Positions 8,000 through 14,765 of a stretch of 15,678 nt of DNA are shown here, piece by piece. Both the position numbers and the translations under genes were made by a program. Within the stretch, counting starts at the first letter, position 1, and each line of letters opens with the position of its first letter. Where the stretch lies: contig JASHXK010000350.1 in NCBI GenBank assembly GCA_030043575.1, positions 1 through 15,678 of the forward strand. Direction: 5' to 3'. A model generated the notes under the pieces. That model was given only the letters and a program-made list of their open reading frames with translations, was not told where the DNA came from and did not search any database. The DNA is from Terriglobales bacterium. GTDB taxonomy: Bacteria > Acidobacteriota > Terriglobia > Terriglobales > Acidobacteriaceae.

Positions 8000-8089
8000 G
8001 AAGGCTCGGGGCGCTCCCTTCCCCGAGCCTTCATCGCCTCTTGTAGCAATCTTTCCTTGCTACTTGCCAGTTCGCTCCTGGCTGCGAAC
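8000..8089 (-). other. Structured leader: three consecutive stem-loops
   Basis: Three perfect inverted repeats follow one another. The first is 8000-8032, a 12-bp GC-rich stem with a 9-nt loop. The second is 8043-8063, a 7-bp stem (GTAGCAA/TTGCTAC) with a 7-nt loop. The third is 8070-8089, a 6-bp stem (GTTCGC/GCGAAC) with an 8-nt loop. On the minus strand the strongest stem comes last, about 50 bases before the molybdoenzyme ATG, and is followed by TTTCC. It could act as an attenuator or a cis-regulatory RNA. I cannot match it to a known riboswitch. Confidence 0.45.
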
Positions 8090-8401
8090 GCAATTTCATG
8101 AAGCAAAAAGCGTGCCACTCGTGAGCTGCGGCAGATTGCGACTCGGTAACGCATTCACAGTGAGATACGGCTGGTGAAACACCGTCCAACACTCTCCCGG
8201 CTATCTGGATGGATGGTCCACTATCCGTTTGGTTACGACGCGTAGCTTCCAGCCGCCTGTTTTTCTCGGAACTTCCTGCCTTCTCAGGACGAAAGCACAC
8301 TCGAAGCAGGTCAATTCGCCGGCGCACTTCCTAACCTGTGACGAAATGCCGGTGCGCCGGGACAAACTGCACAGATTTGTATCAGCGCAGTCAACAACTA
8401 C

Positions 8402-8432
8402 TTGCTTTTCCCGGGCTAATTGGAGGTATGAT
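8402..8432 (+). promoter_or_regulatory. Candidate promoter of the small exported-protein gene
   Basis: TATGAT (8427-8432) is a good -10 box, with TTGCTT (8402-8407) 19 bases upstream as a weak -35. A perfect TTGACA at 8433-8438 lacks a good -10 at the right distance, so the first pair is preferred. Confidence 0.35.
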
Positions 8433-8474
8433 TTGACAATCCGCTGGCCTACTCAGTTCGTGGGGAGAGGCACT

Positions 8475-8981
8475 ATGGCTCGCAATCGACTTGCCGTCCT
8501 GCTCGTGCTTGCCGCGGTTTCCCTGCCGTGTGCGGCGAAGATGCGTACCTTCTCATGCCCGGAGGAGCGCGCGCGCGTTCTGGACTATACGCGCAGTCTG
8601 GAAGATCATCCGCTGGCCAAGGACAATCTGGCAAAGCGGATGTGGCTGACCGAGTGGATCGTGAACACTCCCAGCGTTAAAGTCGAAGTTTGCTGTAAGG
8701 AGCTGCAATCGCTGGACGCGGTGAATAACACCTATTCCCAGCAGCTCCGCATCCAGGCAATGTACTCGCAGGCTGCGTTTCAACTGGAGCATCCCGAGGT
8801 GACGGACACGGCGACGATCCAGGCCGCCGGACTGGCGGGAACCTTGCGCGCTTATCGCGCGATTCTGCGTTTCGACCCTTCCGCCAAGTATCCGCTGCTT
8901 GACGATCTGCTGTCCCTGGAGAAACAAGGTAAGTTACAGAAGTATGTCCAGCGGCAATCGTCAAAAGGTATCGAGGATTAG
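8475..8981 (+). CDS. Small exported protein of unknown function
   Basis: The product has 168 residues. MARNRLAVLLVLAAVSLPCAA looks like a Sec signal peptide, cleaved near residue 21. The mature part is mainly helical: EERARVLDYTRSLEDHPLAKDN, then a WLTEWIVNTPSVKVEVCC segment, and a C-terminal stretch TLRAYRAILRFDPSAKYPLLDDLLSLEKQGKLQKYV. It carries cysteines at residue 29 and in a CC pair. The frame is open from 8229, but the ATG at 8475 is preceded by GGGAGAGG and opens on the signal peptide, so it is chosen. I do not recognise the family; it looks like a periplasmic protein conserved within a lineage. It is convergent with the BON-domain gene, with a 74-base gap and no clear terminator. Confidence 0.75.
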   Translation: MARNRLAVLLVLAAVSLPCAAKMRTFSCPEERARVLDYTRSLEDHPLAKDNLAKRMWLTEWIVNTPSVKVEVCCKELQSLDAVNNTYSQQLRIQAMYSQAAFQLEHPEVTDTATIQAAGLAGTLRAYRAILRFDPSAKYPLLDDLLSLEKQGKLQKYVQRQSSKGIED

Positions 8982-9055
8982 CGGTAGTGGGTCAGCGTTC
9001 GGGATGACAGGTCTGATGTGCGTGCTTACAAACGAAATCAGCGCCACTGAGGTTG

Positions 9056-10657
9056 TCAGGGCTGGTTACGCTTCCCTCTTCCCTTGCCGTTGCCTGCTTC
9101 GACTTGAATTTTGTTCGTGACCTGCTTCACTCCACCGGACTCGGCAGCCAAGGTTTCGGCTTTCACCAGATCTGCCTTGGATGCAGTCTTGCCGGTAAGC
9201 GTCACCACTCCCGCCTGCACCGCGACCTGGATGGAACTGCCTTTCAGTGTCTCCATCTGCTGCTCAATGTTTTTCTGAATATCGGCGTCAGGAATGACGT
9301 CCGGGACCTTCGCCGATACGGTCTGAGGCGGCGGGACCGGTTTCTGGTTGCTTCTTCCGGTGTAGTGTAGGACAAGGGCGAGAATGCCGCCCAGAGCGAT
9401 GATCGCGACCACTGCGCTTATCGCAACCATGCGCTTGTTGGCCAGGAATTCCGCCCAGCGCCGTCGCAGGTCCCGAGGCGCCTCATCATCCTCGACTGCC
9501 GAAAAGCCATCGCCGACGAGCGCTTTCAGTCTTTCAAATTCGCTTCCGGCAGACTCCGCAGAAGAGTCAACCACAGCTTCTGAGGTCTGCACGGCCGCTT
9601 CATCTTGCGAGCCGGCTCGTCTGGCGGATGCGCCACTGGCTCGATCACCAGCGTGCTCTTTGGAGTGATTGTCACGAGCGGCCGCGGCGGCGGCTTCTCG
9701 CGCAACCGAGCTGTCCACCGGGCAGACATGGAACTCGCCGCGATAGCTGCTCCCGCACTGCTCACAATAGTTCAAACGCGGCGGCGCTAGCTTGGAGGCG
9801 CCATTGCCAACGGCAGCGGTGGCCGCTTGCCAGCGGGTAGCGGGCTCTGGGTGCCGCAAGGTTTCGGTCAGCGAAGCGGATTCTGCGGGTCGCACTTCAT
9901 GCGGCACAGTGAGCGCCTCACCGTTACTGCCGGTGCGGGTGGTCACCTGATCAACTTGAGATCTCACGCCCTGGGCTGGCTTGCCTTGACCGGGGTCGGT
10001 CGCGAACACAGGTGCGCCCCGTGACGATGACGGCGTCTTCGGTCGAGCAGGGCCCTCCGACGGCTGGCTTAAACTTTCGGGAGCAACTTTTCCCGGTACC
10101 CAGTAGCTCTCTTCCATCGCGGCGACAAAGCGCTCCACCGCCGCGAAATCCCTGCGCAGACGCGAGAGAATGAAGCCATCCTTTTCTTCTTGCAAGTTGC
10201 AGGCCCAATGCAGCCACTGGCCGGCGGCTGGGCCGGGAAGATCCTTCACCTGGCCGCCCGCAGTGGCTTCCGTCCTTAACTGCTTGACCGCTTCCTGGCG
10301 CAGTTTCACGAGCGCCGTCGCGCGAGCTTCCAGTCGATGTGTGACAGTCCCGGCATCTAGCTCATTTGCCAGCTCCAGCAATTTATTCCGCCGCTGTTGG
10401 TTGCGCCTCTCCTGGGCGGCGACCTCCAACTCATGAATCAAGCGTTCCAGGGATTCGCGATCGCTCCACTCGGCATCCGCACGTTCCACCCGTACCAGAT
10501 CGCGCACCGTCGCGCCATGCTGGCGAGCTTTTGTCAAACTCTGCATCAACTGATCGTCATCAAATTCGAAACCGGCTCGCATCCAGTCAACCTGGGATTG
10601 AATGGCCAGAAGACTGTCATCGAGTTTTGCCAATTCAGACCAAAAGGCAGAAGACAT
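9056..10657 (-). CDS. Membrane protein: helical module, zinc ribbon, TM helix, BON domain
   Basis: The product has 533 residues and is third of three tandem paralogues. Residues 1-189 are the shared helical module (LIHEL at 73-77, HWACNLQE at 150-157, MEESYW at 181-186). A low-complexity linker follows, then a zinc ribbon near 294-315 (YCEQCG with a later VCPVDSS). After an acidic/basic stretch comes one transmembrane helix (about 408-432, VAISAVVAIIALGGILALVL). RDLRRRW and NKR before it suggest N-in topology. The C terminus (about 456-519) is a BON domain with VQAGVVTLTGKTASKADLVKAE and VKQVTNKIQV. BON domains usually bind phospholipid or membrane in the periplasm. The frame extends to 10708, but ATG 10657 has GAGGG upstream and begins MSS like its paralogues. 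A 131-base gap separates it from the TonB-type gene. Overall function is unknown. Confidence 0.85.
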   Translation of the reverse strand: MSSAFWSELAKLDDSLLAIQSQVDWMRAGFEFDDDQLMQSLTKARQHGATVRDLVRVERADAEWSDRESLERLIHELEVAAQERRNQQRRNKLLELANELDAGTVTHRLEARATALVKLRQEAVKQLRTEATAGGQVKDLPGPAAGQWLHWACNLQEEKDGFILSRLRRDFAAVERFVAAMEESYWVPGKVAPESLSQPSEGPARPKTPSSSRGAPVFATDPGQGKPAQGVRSQVDQVTTRTGSNGEALTVPHEVRPAESASLTETLRHPEPATRWQAATAAVGNGASKLAPPRLNYCEQCGSSYRGEFHVCPVDSSVAREAAAAAARDNHSKEHAGDRASGASARRAGSQDEAAVQTSEAVVDSSAESAGSEFERLKALVGDGFSAVEDDEAPRDLRRRWAEFLANKRMVAISAVVAIIALGGILALVLHYTGRSNQKPVPPPQTVSAKVPDVIPDADIQKNIEQQMETLKGSSIQVAVQAGVVTLTGKTASKADLVKAETLAAESGGVKQVTNKIQVEAGNGKGRGKRNQP

Positions 10658-10788
10658 ATGGGTTCCCTCACAACTGGGCAAATCTGGAAGACACGATTGC
10701 AGCGGCAAAATCCAGCCTTCGGTGTGGTCAGCAAGAGCTTGCTAAAAGAGCTTCCGTCGCCCCCGCCCTCCTGCGTTTAAGGCGAGCG

Positions 10789-13011
10789 TTATTGATTCCC
10801 CAGAGTGAAGTTGACGTTAATCTGGGTGTCAGCCTCCACTGGTTCTCCATTCAGCGTAAACGGCTTGTAACGCCATTGTTTGACGGCCTCCGTCGCTGCT
10901 TTGATGAGCATGGGAGGACCGCTTACCACCTTCAGGTTCTTGACCCCGCCATCTTTTCCGATTACCGCCTGCAACACCACGGTGCCGTGAACCCGCGACT
11001 GGAAGGCCTCGGGCGGATATTGCGGATTAACGTTGTGCGTCAGCTGAGCTTGCGCGACCCCCGACGACACCCGCAACTTCTGCTGCGTCAGAGTAGGCAC
11101 GGCAACGGGAACGTCCTTCGCAATCGCTCCCAAGTTGTTGGGAGAAGTGTTGGGAAGGGCCCCCGGGATGGAACTCGGCGGTTCAATCGTGTCATTTGCC
11201 GGAGGCTCGGGTTTTTTCGCCATGGCCACGTCGCGCGGCGCCGGCATGGGCAGGCTCAACACTTCCGCCGGCTTGGCTGAGTTCTGAGTGTCGTTTGCCG
11301 GCTTCGGTTGCTGGACATTCGGCGGCTGCTTGCCGGCATTCTGCTCGGCTGGTTTCGGCTGGCTCGGCGTTGCAGCGTTGGCATTTACCGTCGTCGGCGT
11401 CGCTGCAACTGCAGAGGTGTCCAGTGCCGGTTGCGGATTGCTGGTGGGCTGGTCCGGAGCCTTCTCCATGGCGCGAACCGAATCATTGGAGACACGGCTG
11501 CGATGCGCTCTCCACAAGATGCCGCCCACCAGCAGAATCAGGACGAGTGTGGCGGCTGCCAGCACCACCGGATTGGCGGCCAGGGCACGCCAATCTTTAT
11601 CGCGCAGGAGCGCTTGCCAATCGGGACCGCGGTGCTCTTCCGCGACATGTGCCTCTTCTTCGGAGTGCTGACGCAAAGTCGCTCGCAGCTCCGCGAAGTC
11701 AACTTTGGAGGATTCGCGTGCGCCTTCGGCAGGCTCTTCGGCGGTGCGCGACGTGGAACTGATGTGCGCCGCGGTTACGGCGGTAGCCACAGCTGCTCCA
11801 TCTACAACCGCTGAACCATCGCGAGCTGTGGTTGCTGGTTCGTTGGTGAATCGCAAAGGTGAGGTATCGATCGGGCAGACATTGAACTGGGCAGGATAGG
11901 TGCTGCCGCACTTATCGCAATACTTCATCCGCACCGCTGCCACCGGTGCCGAGGTACCAACGCTTGTGGCCGCCACTGTCTTTTTTTCTGCCGGATCTTT
12001 GGCCGGGGCAGTTGCGGCCGCCTGCCACTGTTTTGCCGGAGCGGAGGGCCGAACGGGCTCGGCGGCAGGCCGAGATTCCTTGGCTGGACGCTCCACAGCC
12101 TTTGCGCTGGCGACCGGCGGTGCCACCTGGGCGGTCATGGTGGGCGCCGGAGTCTGTTGCGGGATGGCGACCGTAGCAGCGGCTACCTTGGTGCGAGTGG
12201 GGGCAGTTGGTTCGGCAGCCGGTTTCCTGTCCGGGCGAATCACCGGTTCAATGGGCTTTGTTTCTTTGGCTGCGGGAGTTGCTGTTTCAACCGGTGAAGG
12301 CCGCTTTGCGGCGGGTGCCGGAGCAGCCGCGGACGCGGCCTGCTTGGCTGCCGGAACTGGGGCAACAGCCGGTTCGGGTTCCTTAGCCGGTTTAACAGCA
12401 GGTTGTGGAGTTGTAGTTGGGGTCGAAGTTACGGCCGCCCGGATCCCGGGAACCCAATAGCTCTCCTCCATTTCGCTGGTGAAGTGCTCGACAGCAGGGA
12501 AATCCCGGCGCAGCCCTTCGAAAACCGAACCATCGGTTTCCTCCTGCAGATTGCACGCCCAATGCAGCCATTCACCCGCATCCGGCCCGGGCAGAATCTT
12601 TTCCTGTTCCGGCAGTGCCGCATCGGCGCGCAGTTGATCGATGGCTTCGCTGCGGAGCGCATTCAGTGCCGAAACGCGAGAGTCAAAACGATGCTTGATA
12701 CTGCCGGCTTCGAACTCGCCGGCCAGTTCCAGCAACCGCGTGCGCCGTTGCTCATTCAGCTGCTGATGTGCGGCAACATCCAACTCGTGGATGAGCAGGT
12801 TCAGAGCTTGCCGATCGTCCCATTTCGCATCCCCACGTTCCGCGCGAATCAAGTCGCGAACGGTAGTCGCATGCTCGCGGGCTTCTGCAAGTCTCTGCCG
12901 TACTTTCTCCTCGTCAACCTCCAACCCTGCTCGCAGGCAGTCCACTTCAGATTGAAGGGCCAATAGACTGCCATCGAGTTTTTGCAGTGCAGACGAAATG
13001 GAAGAAGACAT
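10789..13011 (-). CDS. Membrane protein: helical module, zinc ribbon, TM helix, TonB C-terminal domain
   Basis: The product has 740 residues. Residues 1-189 are the shared module, alignable without gaps to both neighbours (about 114 of 189 identical to the short paralogue by eye). An Ala/Pro/Lys-rich linker follows to about 355. A zinc ribbon lies near 363-382 (YCDKCGSTYPAQFNVCPID), and a transmembrane helix near 477-498 (VVLAAATLVLILLVGGILW). A second Pro/Ala/Asn linker leads to a TonB C-terminal domain at about 646-740 (NPQYPPEAFQSRVHGTVVLQ, LKVVSGPPMLIKAATEAVKQWRYKP). In ordinary TonB proteins the TM helix is at the N terminus, so nearly 480 cytoplasmic residues are unusual. No ExbB or ExbD is encoded here, so energised transport is not implied. 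GAAAGGA precedes ATG 13011. The short paralogue ends 26 bases upstream, suggesting one operon. Confidence 0.88.
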   Translation of the reverse strand: MSSSISSALQKLDGSLLALQSEVDCLRAGLEVDEEKVRQRLAEAREHATTVRDLIRAERGDAKWDDRQALNLLIHELDVAAHQQLNEQRRTRLLELAGEFEAGSIKHRFDSRVSALNALRSEAIDQLRADAALPEQEKILPGPDAGEWLHWACNLQEETDGSVFEGLRRDFPAVEHFTSEMEESYWVPGIRAAVTSTPTTTPQPAVKPAKEPEPAVAPVPAAKQAASAAAPAPAAKRPSPVETATPAAKETKPIEPVIRPDRKPAAEPTAPTRTKVAAATVAIPQQTPAPTMTAQVAPPVASAKAVERPAKESRPAAEPVRPSAPAKQWQAAATAPAKDPAEKKTVAATSVGTSAPVAAVRMKYCDKCGSTYPAQFNVCPIDTSPLRFTNEPATTARDGSAVVDGAAVATAVTAAHISSTSRTAEEPAEGARESSKVDFAELRATLRQHSEEEAHVAEEHRGPDWQALLRDKDWRALAANPVVLAAATLVLILLVGGILWRAHRSRVSNDSVRAMEKAPDQPTSNPQPALDTSAVAATPTTVNANAATPSQPKPAEQNAGKQPPNVQQPKPANDTQNSAKPAEVLSLPMPAPRDVAMAKKPEPPANDTIEPPSSIPGALPNTSPNNLGAIAKDVPVAVPTLTQQKLRVSSGVAQAQLTHNVNPQYPPEAFQSRVHGTVVLQAVIGKDGGVKNLKVVSGPPMLIKAATEAVKQWRYKPFTLNGEPVEADTQINVNFTLGNQ

Positions 13012-13037
13012 ACATAGGTCCTTTCACACTTTGGTTA

Positions 13038-13703
13038 TCACGCGCCCACACCCCTCCGATCCTGGGTAATGGGGGTGACAGTCTTGGATGAAGTGATGGG
13101 TCGAACCATCGGCTCCGCCGCTGGCCGGTTCCGGTCGCCCGCGACCCAATAGCTCTCCTCCATTTCACCGGCGAAGCGATCTAACGCAGGGAAATCCCTA
13201 TGCAGCTCGGTGAGCGTCATGCCGTCGCTCGATTCCTGCAGATTGCAGGCCCAGTGCACCCACTCCCCGGCTTCGGGTCCGGGAAGCTCCTTCTCCTGAT
13301 CGGAACGAGCGGCTTCGGTGCGCAACTGCTTCACTGCCTCGACGCGCAGAGTATTCAACGCAGTGCTGCGAGCCTCAAAGCGATGTTTGACCCTGCCGGC
13401 TTCCAGCTCGGCCGCAAGCTCCAGCAGCTTCGTGCGCCGCTGCTGATTGCGCCGCGCCTGGGCTGCCAATTCCAGCTCATGAATCAGCATCTCCAGATCC
13501 GCGCGATCATTCCAACTGGCGTCCGGGCGCTCGGCCCGAATCAGGTCGCGCAGCATGGCTACGTTATGCCGCGCTTCGGCCAGACTGTGGCTCAGTTGCG
13601 TCTCGTCAATCTCCAGGGCGGCGCGCAGCCACTCCACCTGGGATTGAATGCTTTGCACACTTGCATCAAGCTTCTCCAATGCAGACCACATGAGAGAGGA
13701 CAT
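13038..13703 (-). CDS. Short paralogue: free-standing helical module
   Basis: The product has 221 residues. Residues 1-189 are the shared module (about 122 of 189 identical to the BON-domain paralogue, counted by eye). A 32-residue polar tail ends DRRGVGA. There is no zinc ribbon, transmembrane segment or signal peptide, so it should be a soluble cytoplasmic protein. The module is probably alpha-helical, with heptad-like stretches near 10-55 and 80-135, and it carries LIHELELAA, LPGPEAGEW, HWACNLQE and MEESYW motifs. The frame is open to 13778, but ATG 13703 has AAAGGAG at the right distance and begins MSS like the paralogues. It is first in the cluster, so it may be the ancestor, a truncated copy, or a soluble partner that packs with the module of the other two. 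I do not recognise the family. Confidence 0.82.
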   Translation of the reverse strand: MSSLMWSALEKLDASVQSIQSQVEWLRAALEIDETQLSHSLAEARHNVAMLRDLIRAERPDASWNDRADLEMLIHELELAAQARRNQQRRTKLLELAAELEAGRVKHRFEARSTALNTLRVEAVKQLRTEAARSDQEKELPGPEAGEWVHWACNLQESSDGMTLTELHRDFPALDRFAGEMEESYWVAGDRNRPAAEPMVRPITSSKTVTPITQDRRGVGA

Positions 13704-13766
13704 AGAGCTCCTTTCAGTTATTGCTCGATACCGGAATCGTTCGGCCCGGAAATAACGTGTGCCCCA

Positions 13767-13795
13767 TTTATAGGGCAATTCGTCGAGAAAGAAAA
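13767..13795 (-). promoter_or_regulatory. Candidate promoter of the three-paralogue cluster
   Basis: On the minus strand TTTTCT (13795-13790) precedes TATAAA (13772-13767) by 17 bases, giving a leader of roughly 55-60 bases before ATG 13703. The -35 match is weak. A second TATAAA occurs near 13890 but lacks a suitable -35. Confidence 0.4.
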
Positions 13796-14012
13796 TCTCT
13801 CAGTCTGCGCTGGCGGGCGCAAGCATCGTCCAGCCTGACATTTCGGACCTGCCACGGTATTGTCGCAGGAAGTACTGCGGTGTAAAGCAAAATTTATAGC
13901 ATGGTCAAGTTACGAAAGTGCACGATGGTAACCACATTTCCGCAGCGTAGTAACCAACGGCAGCGCGGATCTTACGTTAATCGTATGAAAATAAACCGTT
14001 TGGCAGGATTAT

Positions 14013-14032
14013 TGGCCTTTGCCCAAAGGCCA
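14013..14032. repeat. 8-bp hairpin TGGCCTTT / AAAGGCCA
   Basis: Perfect arms around a 4-base GCCC loop in otherwise gene-poor sequence. No flanking U-tract. Confidence 0.45.
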
Positions 14033-14168
14033 CACATTCTCCCAGTATGTCCCCTGCGAAAATACCGGATGTCCGTCCCCAACAGGCCTTTGCACGTCAG
14101 ATCCTTGCGCCGCAACTGCCTGCATGTCCATCTCACGCATACAAAACCCTGAGGGTGCCGGCAAGAAA

Positions 14169-14206
14169 AGCGTCGGAGGAATTGCCGGGATCCCGACGCT
14201 CTTTTC
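14169..14206. terminator. Bidirectional terminator-like hairpin
   Basis: AGCGTCGG (14169-14176) pairs with CCGACGCT (14193-14200) across a 16-base loop that can pair further internally. On the + strand it is followed by CTTTTC, and on the minus strand by TTTCTT. No confident gene ends here, so the transcript it would terminate is unknown. Confidence 0.4.
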
Positions 14207-14654
14207 GATCAATACCATCGCTTCTCGGGGAGGAGCCGAATTGTCCTGAAAACTCAAACGCAAAAGCCTGCAAAGCACGGACGTCAGCAAAAGCGCATGA
14301 GGGCAGGTGTTCGGGCGTTAACTGATTTCAGAAACTGTTCCTATCGCGGCTGCCCTCGAATCTGCTTCATTGTGATATCGCGAAGTAACTTCGCACTGGG
14401 TTTGCTCTTTTGGAAGATGTTTGTCGCGGTTCAAGAAATCCGAGAATTATGAGGTTCCCTGACCGAGGACTTCATCTTCCTATACGAAGGCAACTTGGTT
14501 GTGCTCGGCACTTGCAATTCGGTGTCACATCAGGATTGCGCCCTGTCTGACAAGTAGGCCTCGCGTCAGGGTCGAGAATGTGGTTCTCTAGGCGATCTCA
14601 GCCACTGCTGTCTTAAATAGACGGAAGACAGCGCTTGTCAGTCTTCGCGGTTGG

Positions 14655-14695
14655 CGGTGGTGTCCTAATTTCAGATTCAAATTAGGACACCACTG
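14655..14695. repeat. 17-bp inverted repeat with 7-nt loop upstream of tRNA-Gln
   Basis: GTGGTGTCCTAATTT (14657-14671) and AAATTAGGACACCAC (14679-14693) are perfect complements around a 7-base spacer. A G-T and a C-G pair extend the stem outwards to 14655/14695. It lies immediately before the tRNA promoter. There is no U-tract on the + strand. It may be a mobile-element end or solo palindrome, or a protein-binding site. Confidence 0.65.
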
Positions 14696-14697
14696 GG

Positions 14698-14727
14698 TTG
14701 ACGCTCGATTCGCGCTGCCCATAGAAT
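14698..14727 (+). promoter_or_regulatory. Promoter of tRNA-Gln
   Basis: TTGACG (14698-14703) and TAGAAT (14722-14727) are separated by 18 bases, with transcription expected near 14734, about 32 bases before the mature tRNA. Confidence 0.65.
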
Positions 14728-14730
14728 CGA

Positions 14731-14754
14731 GGTGGCGCGGTATTCCGCGCCATC
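14731..14754 (+). promoter_or_regulatory. Hairpin in the tRNA-Gln precursor leader
   Basis: GGTGGCGCGG pairs with CCGCGCCATC over a TATT loop (10 bp including one G-U). It sits between the predicted transcription start and the tRNA 5' end, where it could influence RNase P or RNase E processing. Confidence 0.45.
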
Positions 14755-14765
14755 CTGCTTATTGC

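Larger units (their letters stand above)
7951..8474. other. Divergent intergenic region, gene-free
   Basis: These 524 bases separate the molybdoenzyme gene (minus) from a small exported-protein gene (plus). An upstream extension of both reading frames exists but has no protein-like character. The interval contains three stem-loops near the molybdoenzyme (8000-8089) and a candidate + strand promoter near its right end. Confidence 0.6.
13796..14654. other. Gene-poor region between the paralogue cluster and tRNA-Gln
   Basis: About 860 bases with no ORF that I would call a gene. The best coding-like stretch is a short Cys-rich frame on the + strand, 14019-14249, with a TTG start. Inverted repeats occur at 14013-14032 (8-bp stem, GCCC loop), 14169-14200, 14380-14394 (GCGAAG/CTTCGC, 3-nt loop) and 14607-14632 (GCTGTCTT/AAGACAGC, 10-nt loop). 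The region may hold a small RNA or decayed genes; I cannot decide. Confidence 0.4.

Noticed and set aside
6307..8046. 579-codon open frame on the + strand
   Set aside because: It is the antisense of the molybdoenzyme gene, whose Fe4S4 and cofactor motifs are unmistakable. The antisense product has no domain-like pattern; the openness follows from high GC codon bias.
7951..8154. Upstream start for the molybdoenzyme (68 extra residues)
   Set aside because: The extension is Arg-rich with no targeting signal, would cover the stem-loop leader, and the FeS motif already sits at the normal distance from ATG 7950, which has a Shine-Dalgarno.
8433..8455. Perfect TTGACA as -35 of the small exported-protein gene
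   Set aside because: No acceptable -10 at 16-18 bases; the nearest candidate TACTCA is only 11 bases away.
10366..12460. Long + strand frames (10366-11280 and 11900-12460)
   Set aside because: Shadows of the BON- and TonB-type genes; composition mirrors their Ala/Pro linkers and no start with a convincing Shine-Dalgarno is present.
14459..14557. Short + strand peptide ending LGTCNSVSHQDCALSDK
   Set aside because: The residues look protein-like, but the frame is at most 35 codons, needs a CTG start and has no clear Shine-Dalgarno. It could be a relic, but I cannot support a gene.
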